In this document: positions 42,906 to 48,734 of the stretch, in pieces | Layout: each line of letters opens with the position of its first letter | Numbering within the stretch: position 1 is the first letter of the stretch | Source of the DNA: a virus | Virus record (IMG/VR): IMGVR_UViG_3300024999_000073 | Coordinates: 1 to 64,000 of that record | Strand: one strand, 5' to 3' | Length of the DNA stretch: 64,000 bases | Position numbers and translations under genes: made by a program | The notes under the pieces: generated by a model | Told to the model about the DNA's origin: nothing | Seen by the model: the letters and a program-made list of their open reading frames with translations, nothing else | Databases searched by the model: none

Positions 42906-43501
42906 TTAGAACCTCCGTAGAATAGTTTCATAATTTCACCGAATCTATGTTCGTCTTCTTCGGTGATGGGAGTACAAGGTACTTCAGGTGTGGCGTCCGT
43001 GTTGTTCTGTTGTTCTGTCGCTGATCGAGCGAAAGTATTGGCGATCCCACGCAAAGCGCGCTGTTCTAGAGCTTGCATGACGACGCTGATAGACTCGACG
43101 GCAGATGCGGATTGATTATCCGGGCACAACAGAGCCGTTAGAAGTGCAGCCACTGCCCTGACAGCATCTCCTGCACGTGTTTCGTCTTTGGCGACGCCGA
43201 TAGTGACGATAGCCATCGTGCCATGCTCATTGGATGGCACCGTAGCCGCGAAAGAAAGCTCGACTTGTTCCGAGGTAAAGGTTTCAAGGCGAGTGACATT
43301 CTTGTTGTGGATATGGGCGGCGCACAGGAGCTTAATCAGAATGGCTTCCTTGCGTCCATCGGAGTTGCCGGTAAGCACAGCGAAAAGAGCGTCGATAGTT
43401 TCAGCAAAGACACGTGTTTGCTCCTTTTCTTTACTGTTACTACAGTCGCTCACGATTTTGAGGACGCTATCTGAGGTGTCGTACGAGAGATTGATCTTCA
43501 T
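42902..43501 (-). CDS. Unknown protein, 199 aa
   Basis: ATG 43501 preceded by AAAGGAGTCTGCT; the frame stays open farther upstream but without an RBS. Helical centre (ETIDALFAVLTGNSDGRKEA, AVRAVAALLTALLCPDNQSA). No family. The CCGCGGGAAAA element copy 2 lies immediately upstream. Confidence 0.55.
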   Translation of the reverse strand: MKINLSYDTSDSVLKIVSDCSNSKEKEQTRVFAETIDALFAVLTGNSDGRKEAILIKLLCAAHIHNKNVTRLETFTSEQVELSFAATVPSNEHGTMAIVTIGVAKDETRAGDAVRAVAALLTALLCPDNQSASAVESISVVMQALEQRALRGIANTFARSATEQQNNTDATPEVPCTPITEEDEHRFGEIMKLFYGGSK

Positions 43502-43526
43502 AGCAGACTCCTTTCTATGGTAGGTA

Positions 43527-43570
43527 CCGCGGGAAAATGCGGGCGTTATTAAAAAAGGGGTTTTAAGGGG
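43527..43570 (+). repeat. CCGCGGGAAAA...GGGGTTTTAAGGGG element, copy 2
   Basis: CCGCGGGAAAATGCGGGCG followed by AAAAAAGGGGTTTTAAGGGG. It lies in the leader region of the 43501 minus gene, opposite strand to transcription. No good promoter in this copy. Confidence 0.6.
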
Positions 43571-43610
43571 GCATTTTGTCAATTTTTGACTCATGCTCCC
43601 TCACATATTA

Positions 43611-43919
43611 TTAGGCGTCGACTACTTTTACGCCAGGGAAGGCTTCGGCGTACGAGACCTCGTGTTCGGACAGACAGGTCTCGAACAAGTCAATAGCCTC
43701 ATCCTGAGAGACAGGGATGAGCGTGTCCTGTTCGCCCTGCCAGCAGGTGAGATTGACTATGAAGTAATTGCCGTTTGGGGTGCGGTACAGGAATTCATTG
43801 CGCCCGTGACGCTCGAAGTTATGACCGTCCCAGTATGCGTCATGGGCGATCAAAGTCGCCGTTTGGACGCTATAGCGTTTGCGGTCGATTATTCTTACAA
43901 AAGACTTAGGTGCGTGCAT
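43611..43919 (-). CDS. Conserved mobile-element protein of unknown function
   Basis: 102 aa, RBS AAAGGA. The pattern KRYSVQTATLIAHDAYWDGH, NEFLYRTPNGNYFIVNLT, WQGEQDTLIPVSQDEAIDLF, VSYAEAFPGV matches small proteins I have seen on plasmids and phages of Gram-positive and Chloroflexota-type hosts. Biochemical role unknown. Confidence 0.6.
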   Translation of the reverse strand: MHAPKSFVRIIDRKRYSVQTATLIAHDAYWDGHNFERHGRNEFLYRTPNGNYFIVNLTCWQGEQDTLIPVSQDEAIDLFETCLSEHEVSYAEAFPGVKVVDA

Positions 43920-44155
43920 TACAACATCCTTTCGTTAGTTTGGTCTATGCCTGAATTGGACTGTGCCACTGGATTGAGTATATATCGCTACCGCCAGTTC
44001 GATAGCAGCGACAAGAAGTCGAAAGCATATTTTTGTATTAATCCATAAGCGCCTCCATATTCCAGTATCCGCATGGTGTTATTGTATCACATTTACGAGA
44101 GGTTGTCAATTTATTGCCAGGTCTGGTTTTGCGGCATAAGCCAGGGGCAGAGGCA

Positions 44156-44186
44156 AACCACGGATCACGCAGATTACACAGATTTT
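44156..44186 (+). repeat. CACGGATT/ACACAGATTT interspersed repeat, copy 1
   Basis: AACCACGGATCACGCAGATT followed by ACACAGATTT; same family as 52280-52373 and the fragment near 53800. Confidence 0.6.
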
Positions 44187-44197
44187 TCTATTGATGT

Positions 44198-44256
44198 AGG
44201 TTCAATGTGATGTGGTCTCGAAAGCATGTGCGCCAAAAAATTTCATGTGGTTGATG
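44198..44256 (+). repeat. TTTCATGTGGTT element, copy 2
   Basis: Contains GGTTCAATGTGATGTGG and AAAAAATTTCATGTGGTT, parts shared with 34396-34428 and 45959-45985. Confidence 0.5.
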
Positions 44257-44271
44257 CTTCTATTAAAGCGA

Positions 44272-44301
44272 AAAGCCGCCAGGGGTAAAACTGGCGGCTT
44301 T
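44272..44301. terminator. Terminator hairpin
   Basis: 11-bp stem AAAGCCGCCAG/CTGGCGGCTTT with an 8-nt loop; symmetric, could act both ways. Confidence 0.75.
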
Positions 44302-44347
44302 ACGTTCCATACGCGAGGCATTTCCCCTGATTTTTGAGACAAAAAAA

Positions 44348-44390
44348 CCGCCGAACCCGTGACCGTGTGGTCTTGGGATCGGCGGCTTTT
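44348..44390. terminator. Second terminator-like hairpin
   Basis: CCGCCGA (44348-44354) pairs with TCGGCGG (44379-44385), flanked by A7 on the left and CTTTT on the right; loop contains a further small stem. Confidence 0.6.
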
Positions 44391-44472
44391 CGCAAAAGCA
44401 CGCAAAAGCGTCTTACAGCCCCAGTTGGGGCCAAGAGTCGGGCAGGTCCCGACTAGATTACCAGTTAGTCTC

Positions 44473-44832
44473 CTACAGTCCGGCTCCGCGAAGCCTGTCA
44501 ACAATCTCGGCTAACTGCCAGAGGTAATTGTCGGCTTTGAGTGTGGCGCTCATACGTTTGATGGTCTGGAAAGGGACCTGCTTTTTGAGGAATTTATCAA
44601 GCAGGTATGTGACCATAGCTCGAATAGCCACAGAGTCTGTGGCTAGAGTAGCTTTGCGGTTGACCAGCCATTCCTCGCCCCTGGCGAGGATTACGGTATA
44701 GTTCTCGTCCGCCTTCTCATCGAAGGCAACGAAAACGTCGCCGCTTGGGACTTCGCCAACCTGGAAGAAGTCATTCTCGTCAAGGTGCAGCATGGCGAGG
44801 ATGTTGGAGAAGTAGACCGGAGTGGCGTTCAT
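44473..44832 (-). CDS. Unknown protein
   Basis: 119 aa from ATG 44832 with GGAGAGGAGACG upstream. N-terminal half beta-type (VPSGDVFVAFDEKADENYTV), C-terminal half helical (AIRAMVTYLLDKFLKKQVPF). Overlaps the upstream gene by 4 nt. Terminator hairpins follow its 3' end. Confidence 0.55.
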   Translation of the reverse strand: MNATPVYFSNILAMLHLDENDFFQVGEVPSGDVFVAFDEKADENYTVILARGEEWLVNRKATLATDSVAIRAMVTYLLDKFLKKQVPFQTIKRMSATLKADNYLWQLAEIVDRLRGAGL

Positions 44833-45086
44833 CGTCTCCTCTCCACTGCCAGGGTTCCACCGCCCCTGGCGGCTCGATTCCAAGTTTCAGCGCGCATCAT
44901 AGTCAGCGCCCATTGTCGCTCGGACGCAGGTCTGATGACCAAGTTCCAGTGCCCCTCGCAAGAGGGAAGCACAGAACCGTCACCATCTACACACCATTCC
45001 ACAGATCCTTCGATCCGCGAAATGGCGACGCCGAGGTACCCCGCCCATCGGCGTTTTCCGAAACCGGTTAGGTTCTCAGTTATCAT
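44829..45086 (-). CDS. Unknown small basic protein
   Basis: 85 aa, leader AAAAGGAGTCTA, coupled to the next gene by ATGA. Residues ~10-50 (GKRRWAGYLGVAISRIEGSV, CEGHWNLVIRP) suggest a small beta fold; C-terminus basic. Unknown. Confidence 0.5.
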   Translation of the reverse strand: MITENLTGFGKRRWAGYLGVAISRIEGSVEWCVDGDGSVLPSCEGHWNLVIRPASERQWALTMMRAETWNRAARGGGTLAVERRR

Positions 45087-45250
45087 TAGACTCCTTTTGC
45101 CCGTATAGGGCGAATGGGTGCGGCTGGAGTCGGCCAGCCCCGATGAGTAGATTGTCTACCCATGTGCGCCCTGGAGTTTACTGCGGTCACTCCAGCTACT
45201 CCACGTTTGATGACGCAGTGGGATAGCGCATGTCGGTATACAATCGAGAT

Positions 45251-45295
45251 CCGCGGGAAAATGAATCACGACACGAAAAAGGGGTTTTAAGGGGC
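45251..45295 (+). repeat. CCGCGGGAAAA...GGGGTTTTAAGGGG element, copy 3
   Basis: CCGCGGGAAAATGAATCACG followed by AAAAAGGGGTTTTAAGGGG, in the gene-free region. Confidence 0.6.
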
Positions 45296-45582
45296 CTTTT
45301 GAAGGATGAGGGATGAAGGATGAAGGACGACAGGGGAGTCTTAGCGTAGTGCCATTCTTAGAACGATTGTGCTAAGAACGGAGGGATGGAAAGGACAAAC
45401 ATATTATATGAAGGACAATACGCTTGGAGGCGTACAGAATCGGGTATCCTGGGGTAACTGGGGGATTCTGGCGGATACCTGGCGTGATACCGGTATTCTG
45501 GCGGATAATGCCAAATGAGGGAAAAAAGCGCGTCTGTAGAAACTGAGACGACAAAAAGCCTATGATTGGGCTGTTTTATTTG

Positions 45583-45591
45583 TGCTATAAC
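45583..45591 (+). promoter_or_regulatory. Possible extended -10 promoter ahead of structured region
   Basis: TGTGC-TATAAC with TATAAC at 45586-45591; a TTGGGC at 45566 is spaced only 14 bp. Would transcribe rightward into the hairpin-rich tract. Confidence 0.35.
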
Positions 45592-45958
45592 TCCCGACCC
45601 CTCGCAACGAAGCGCCGGTGTTGCAGGTTCACCATACGTCTATAGAGGATACGACTCGGCTGATATAGCGCAGTGGGCAAGTGCGTGGGCTTGTCTTGCA
45701 CGCTACGCGTGCAGTTTCAAGCCATTAGCCTTGTGCATAAGCAAATATCAGTCATGGTTGTTGAGACAAAGCGGCAATCTGTGGCCGGTGTGCGCCACGC
45801 TGCTATGCGTGTATGATGGTATGTCTCAACAGAGTCGCAGGCAAAGCTAAGACTGTTTTCCTGGGTTCAAGTTCACCAAGCAGGAGTTGGTCGAGGTTGG
45901 GAGCGCCGATGTTAAAGATCGTCTCACGGATGTGAGATCGAGCGATTTCGTCATCTCG

Positions 45959-45985
45959 GAAAAATTTCATGTGGTTTCAAGTGTG
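45959..45985 (+). repeat. TTTCATGTGGTTTCAA element, copy 3
   Basis: GAAAAATTTCATGTGGTTTCAA and AGTGTGA, closest to copy 1 at 34396. Confidence 0.5.
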
Positions 45986-46148
45986 AGTCGCCACACGTGA
46001 GGGCCGGTGAGACCAGGTGGTCTCATAAGCCCTCACGCGAGGCGTCTTGCTTTTCTTAGAACGCCCGTTCTAGTCTGCCCTGGCGGGCTGTAGGCTATCC
46101 TTGGCGGGCTATTGAGTCAGTGGTAAGGTACAAAAATGAGCTTTAAAC

Positions 46149-46185
46149 CGTTACCCCCTGCGGGTTGGGACCGCAGGGGGTAACG
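46149..46185. terminator. 15-bp perfect hairpin, probable terminator for the minus-strand gene
   Basis: CGTTACCCCCTGCGG/CCGCAGGGGGTAACG with loop GTTGGGA. On the minus strand it is followed by a T-rich stretch (CATTTTT about 15 nt on), consistent with ending the 46212-46874 transcript. Confidence 0.55.
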
Positions 46186-46211
46186 TTGCTATGCAGTTGT
46201 AGAGTCTGGTA

Positions 46212-46874
46212 TTAGCTGGTTGCGGGTGCCAGGCTTGCGCGGATATCCTCAGGCAACGCCAGGACAAACGCCGCGCGCATGGCCTCAGGCAATGCAGCGA
46301 TGGCGGTCTGCATGGCGGAGAGCGTTTCTTCTGCCTTGCTCAGTTTTTCGCTGAGCATGGCTTTCGTCTCGCCCTGCGGAGCATGCTCCGCAGGATACCA
46401 GTCGCGTACCACATGGCTAATCGCCTGGCTAAAAGCCAGGCCAACATTGTGTACCTTGCCTACTTTGGTGACTTGCAGCCCTCCAATGCCCCAGGGTACG
46501 GCGGGCACGTCATTGCCGTTTGCCTTGCTGAGAATCTGCAAAGTTGACTCCTCGATGCCGGGTTCGGTTTTTTTCCAACCCTCATCGGGGGTGATAAGGG
46601 TGAGGCTTGCGTTATGCGCGCCTGAGTCAATGTTGATCTTGCTGATTGACTCAAACCCGTGTGCTGCTTGGCGGAGGCATTCACGCTTGTATGCCTCCAC
46701 GCGTGGAAGGGAAAAGTTGATTGTGGGTGAAACAGTCACTTTCGCCCATGTGCACTTGCCGGTGAGGGTAATCAGGATTGACTCCGCTACGATCGCGGAG
46801 GGTTGTACCTCGGTGGAGGGTCGCGCCTCAATGGGCGCGGGTACGGTTGTCGGGGTAGTGCTTTTTGTGGACAT
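46212..46874 (-). CDS. Unknown protein, 220 aa
   Basis: Starts MSTKSTTPTTVPAPIEARPS at ATG 46874 with leader AAAGGAGTCTAACA. A ~45-residue P/T-rich tail leads into a beta-type domain (ESILITLTGKCTWAKVTVSP, HNASLTLITPDEG) and a C-terminal coiled-coil-like helix (LSEKLSKAEETLSAMQTAIA). Not recognised. Confidence 0.55.
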   Translation of the reverse strand: MSTKSTTPTTVPAPIEARPSTEVQPSAIVAESILITLTGKCTWAKVTVSPTINFSLPRVEAYKRECLRQAAHGFESISKINIDSGAHNASLTLITPDEGWKKTEPGIEESTLQILSKANGNDVPAVPWGIGGLQVTKVGKVHNVGLAFSQAISHVVRDWYPAEHAPQGETKAMLSEKLSKAEETLSAMQTAIAALPEAMRAAFVLALPEDIRASLAPATS

Positions 46875-46935
46875 TGTTAGACTCCTTTGGGTTATTGGGT
46901 ATGGGTTGCGATAGGGTGAGAGGCTTGACTCAGTG

Positions 46936-47001
46936 CTACTTTGCGAGTAGCACGGACAGGCCAAACAAGATAAAAAATCCGATCAAAATTAGGTAAATCA
47001 T
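46936..47001 (-). CDS. 21-aa membrane peptide
   Basis: ATG 47001 follows AAAAGGAGTCGAAA, a variant of the shared leader, and encodes MIYLILIGFFILFGLSVLLAK, a single hydrophobic helix. The leader family strongly suggests real translation. Confidence 0.5.
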   Translation of the reverse strand: MIYLILIGFFILFGLSVLLAK

Positions 47002-47244
47002 TTTCGACTCCTTTTGAAATGGGAATGGGTAAGCGCACGCGTAGAGTCTCAATCCACGCGTACATGCTTGCCAATAGGGTGAAAAAATACAACATGGTAC
47101 AATTTTACCCTGTTTGAATTTGTGCCCTTTAAGCGTGAATGATACCCCAACCTGTAGCCAAAATCTGCTTTAATTTGCTATTACCCCCCATCTATGGGGT
47201 ACTGTGCCTTGCCCTATGTTAATGTATTCATGTATTTTATAGAT

Positions 47245-47271
47245 CACTATATGAGTTTTACTCATATAGTG
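47245..47271. promoter_or_regulatory. 11-bp inverted repeat, possible operator
   Basis: CACTATATGAG-TTTTA-CTCATATAGTG followed by two TGGTGATACT/AGGTGATACT direct repeats; AT-rich palindrome in the divergent region. Confidence 0.45.
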
Positions 47272-47493
47272 CTACCAGGTGATACTTGGTGATACTGTTT
47301 TTCTCCAATACTCTAATCTTTCGTTCTATGGATTATACGTAGTTTGGCATATCACACCCGTTTTCTTTAACAATCACGCTTTTCTCGATCTTGTGGCTGT
47401 TTGACTCTCGTGTGTGCCTGTGTGCCTGGTACGTCGGCCCTGTGTGCTCCCCTCTTCTGTGTATGCTTGTGACCCTGTGACTCACCGAAACCC

Positions 47494-47506
47494 GTGAACG
47501 TTCGCA
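47494..47506 (+). repeat. Dispersed 13-bp element, copy 9 (GTGAACGTTCGCA)
   Basis: In the divergent region, oriented toward the terminase operon, ~340 nt upstream of its first gene; preceded by CCC. Confidence 0.85.
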
Positions 47507-47595
47507 CATATCGAACGAGTCATGCCACTATGGTGGCATTGACGCCGCACGCACAGCGCCCGCGCCCGTGCAGACAAGGGAGTCGGAGGCTAGGC

Positions 47596-47805
47596 CGCCC
47601 ATGCGCATAGCACGAGTTAAAAACCAGGTCGAGAAAGCAAGCAAAGACCCTATAGAACGCCCTTGCGCATAGCGTGAGTCAATTTGGGGGTCAAAAAGCC
47701 AGAAGCGGGTATCACAGATCGCCCTTGTGCGTAGCGTGGATCGATTCTAGCATCAGAAAGGGGAAAGCACAACCTACAGTCGCCCAGAGAAGCAATCGCG
47801 GTAGA
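47596..47805 (+). repeat. Degenerate ~62-bp tandem repeats upstream of terminase
   Basis: CGCCC(A/T)TG(C/T)GC(A/G)TAGC... units begin at 47596, 47658 and 47720, with a weaker CGCCC at 47781. Conserved part is ~25 bp with ~75-80 percent identity by eye; intervening sequence differs. Position beside the small terminase gene suits a packaging (pac) or regulatory site. Confidence 0.5.
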
Positions 47806-47830
47806 AAAGTGAGAGCAAGTCGGGTATAAT
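47802..47830 (+). promoter_or_regulatory. Promoter of the terminase/head operon
   Basis: -35 TAGAAA (47802-47807), 17-bp spacer, -10 TATAAT (47825-47830). The upstream ATG at 47829 lies inside the -10, which favours translation from ATG 47850. Confidence 0.6.
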
Positions 47831-47849
47831 GAGAGTAGAGGAAGAGAGA

Positions 47850-48581
47850 ATGGCGCAAAGAATAGGTCACGAGGTAAAGGAAGACGGGACACCCGTGTAC
47901 TTAGCGAGCAACGGGAGACCCATCTTACAACCGCAGAAATATAAAGTAGGGAGAGGGGAGTTCAAACGGTCAAAAGCAGATCAAGAGAGAGATCGGGGGA
48001 GGATAGAGGAGCTATATTTAGAGGGAAAGTCACACCAGGAGATAGCGGATATACTTAGTTCAGAGAGAGAATATCCTGTTAGTCGAGCAATCATATCGAA
48101 CGAGACACAGGCGTTACTAAAATATTGGAGAGAGAGAGCAGTCACAGCGACAGAGCAGAAAGTAGCGTTAGAGCTTGCGAAGCTAGACAACCTAGAGAAA
48201 GTGTATTGGGAGGCGTGGGAGAGGTCATTACAGGTACAGAGCATCATAGAGAAGACAGAGCATGATGACAGCGAGGACAGGAGTTTAGGAGAGGAGGAAA
48301 AGGAGGATGGGAGATACAGGAAGGGGAAGAAAAAGCGAGAGAAGCGAGGCGTCAAGACAACCCTACTTACAACCGTAGGAGAGCCAAAGTTCCTGGCTGG
48401 AGTAGAGCGGTGCATACTTTTGCGATTGAAGATATTTGGAGTAGGAGAGACCAAGACCATTACAATCAACTGGAAGAAACAAGCTGAGGATGTGGGCTTG
48501 GATCCAGGAGAGTTGAAACAAGTTTTGATCGGGCATTTCGTAGAAAGTGGAAGGAAAGAATTAGAATCAGGAGAGGAATAA
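47850..48581 (+). CDS. Putative small terminase subunit
   Basis: 243 aa from ATG 47850 (AGAGGAAGAGAGA upstream). Residues ~45-80 hold an HTH (RIEELYLEGKSHQEIADILS, VSRAIISNETQ) as in small terminases that recognise packaging sites. Then a coiled coil (LELAKLDNLEKVYWEAWERS), a charged spacer and a C-terminal beta region. It is first in the operon and followed by the large terminase, the usual order. Codon use is unusually rich in AGA/AGG/GAG. Confidence 0.65.
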   Translation: MAQRIGHEVKEDGTPVYLASNGRPILQPQKYKVGRGEFKRSKADQERDRGRIEELYLEGKSHQEIADILSSEREYPVSRAIISNETQALLKYWRERAVTATEQKVALELAKLDNLEKVYWEAWERSLQVQSIIEKTEHDDSEDRSLGEEEKEDGRYRKGKKKREKRGVKTTLLTTVGEPKFLAGVERCILLRLKIFGVGETKTITINWKKQAEDVGLDPGELKQVLIGHFVESGRKELESGEE

Positions 48582-48582
48582 C

Positions 48583-48723
48583 ATGGGAATACCGATGTAT
48601 CCTGACGGAGAAGGCTACGAGCTATACCAGTTGAGAAAGTACAGGAAGCGTTGGTGGATCATACTCCTGATTGGTATCGTCCTTAGTATACCAATCGGCT
48701 TATTCATATTTACATTATTTTAG
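48583..48723 (+). CDS. 46-aa membrane protein between terminase genes
   Basis: ATG 48583 with RBS AGGAGAGG encodes MGIPMYPDGEGYELYQLRKY, a basic patch (RKRWW) and one helix (IILLIGIVLSIPIGLFIFTL). Stop TAG 48721-48723. Function unknown; its position between small and large terminase is unusual. Confidence 0.6.
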   Translation: MGIPMYPDGEGYELYQLRKYRKRWWIILLIGIVLSIPIGLFIFTLF

Positions 48724-48734
48724 AGGTCACGTCA

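Larger units (their letters stand above)
43920..44472. other. Intergenic region with repeats and two terminators
   Basis: No convincing gene. Contains the CACGGAT...ACACAGATTT repeat at 44156-44186, the TTTCATGTGGTT element at 44198-44256 and two GC-rich hairpins at 44272 and 44348. A minus-strand open frame across 44202-44504 is broken up by these structures and is not called. Confidence 0.6.
45598..46190 (+). ncRNA. Candidate large structured non-coding RNA
   Basis: A coding-free tract with several perfect long-range stems. GCTGATAT/ATATCAGT (45659-45666/45745-45752) closes a cloverleaf-like domain with arms GCGC-GTGC (45668-45684), GGCTTG/CAAGCC (45688-45693/45718-45723) and TGCACG/CGTGCA (45697-45702/45708-45713). 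TGTTGAGACA/TGTCTCAACA (45759-45768/45822-45831) follows. CGTGAGGGC/GCCCTCACG (45996-46004/46029-46037) encloses TGAGACCA/TGGTCTCA. The arrangement recalls giant phage RNAs such as GOLLD or ROOL in style only. No match to a named class is claimed; strand and ends are inferred. Confidence 0.35.
45087..46211. other. 1.1-kb gene-free region, hairpin-rich
   Basis: No supported coding frame. Holds the third CCGCGGGAAAA element (45251), GATGAAGG-type short repeats (~45305-45335), two ATTCTGGCGGATA repeats (~45464-45506), a possible promoter (45583), a cloverleaf-like fold and long hairpins (45659-46037) and a 15-bp hairpin (46149-46185). Confidence 0.6.
47002..47849. other. Divergent 0.85-kb control region upstream of the terminase operon
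   Basis: No gene. Contains a possible extended -10 TGGTACAAT (47095-47103), the 11-bp inverted repeat CACTATATGAG/CTCATATAGTG (47245-47255/47261-47271), nearby GGTGATACT direct repeats, one 13-bp dispersed element (47494), four CGCCC-starting repeats at ~62-bp spacing (47596-47785) and the terminase-operon promoter. Confidence 0.6.

Noticed and set aside
44202-44504. 100-aa minus-strand ORF
   Set aside because: Runs through two terminator hairpins and a repeat; no RBS.
45659-45752. Canonical tRNA
   Set aside because: Eight-base closing stem and D-like arm are present, but the anticodon arm is extended by an inserted hairpin and no T loop exists, so it is listed only as part of a candidate structured RNA.
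45566-45850. 94-aa plus-strand ORF
   Set aside because: No ribosome site, odd composition and full overlap with strong RNA-like stems.
47596-47805. CRISPR array
   Set aside because: The regular 62-bp spacing is suggestive, but the repeats are too divergent for a CRISPR array, only three to four units exist and no cas gene is nearby.
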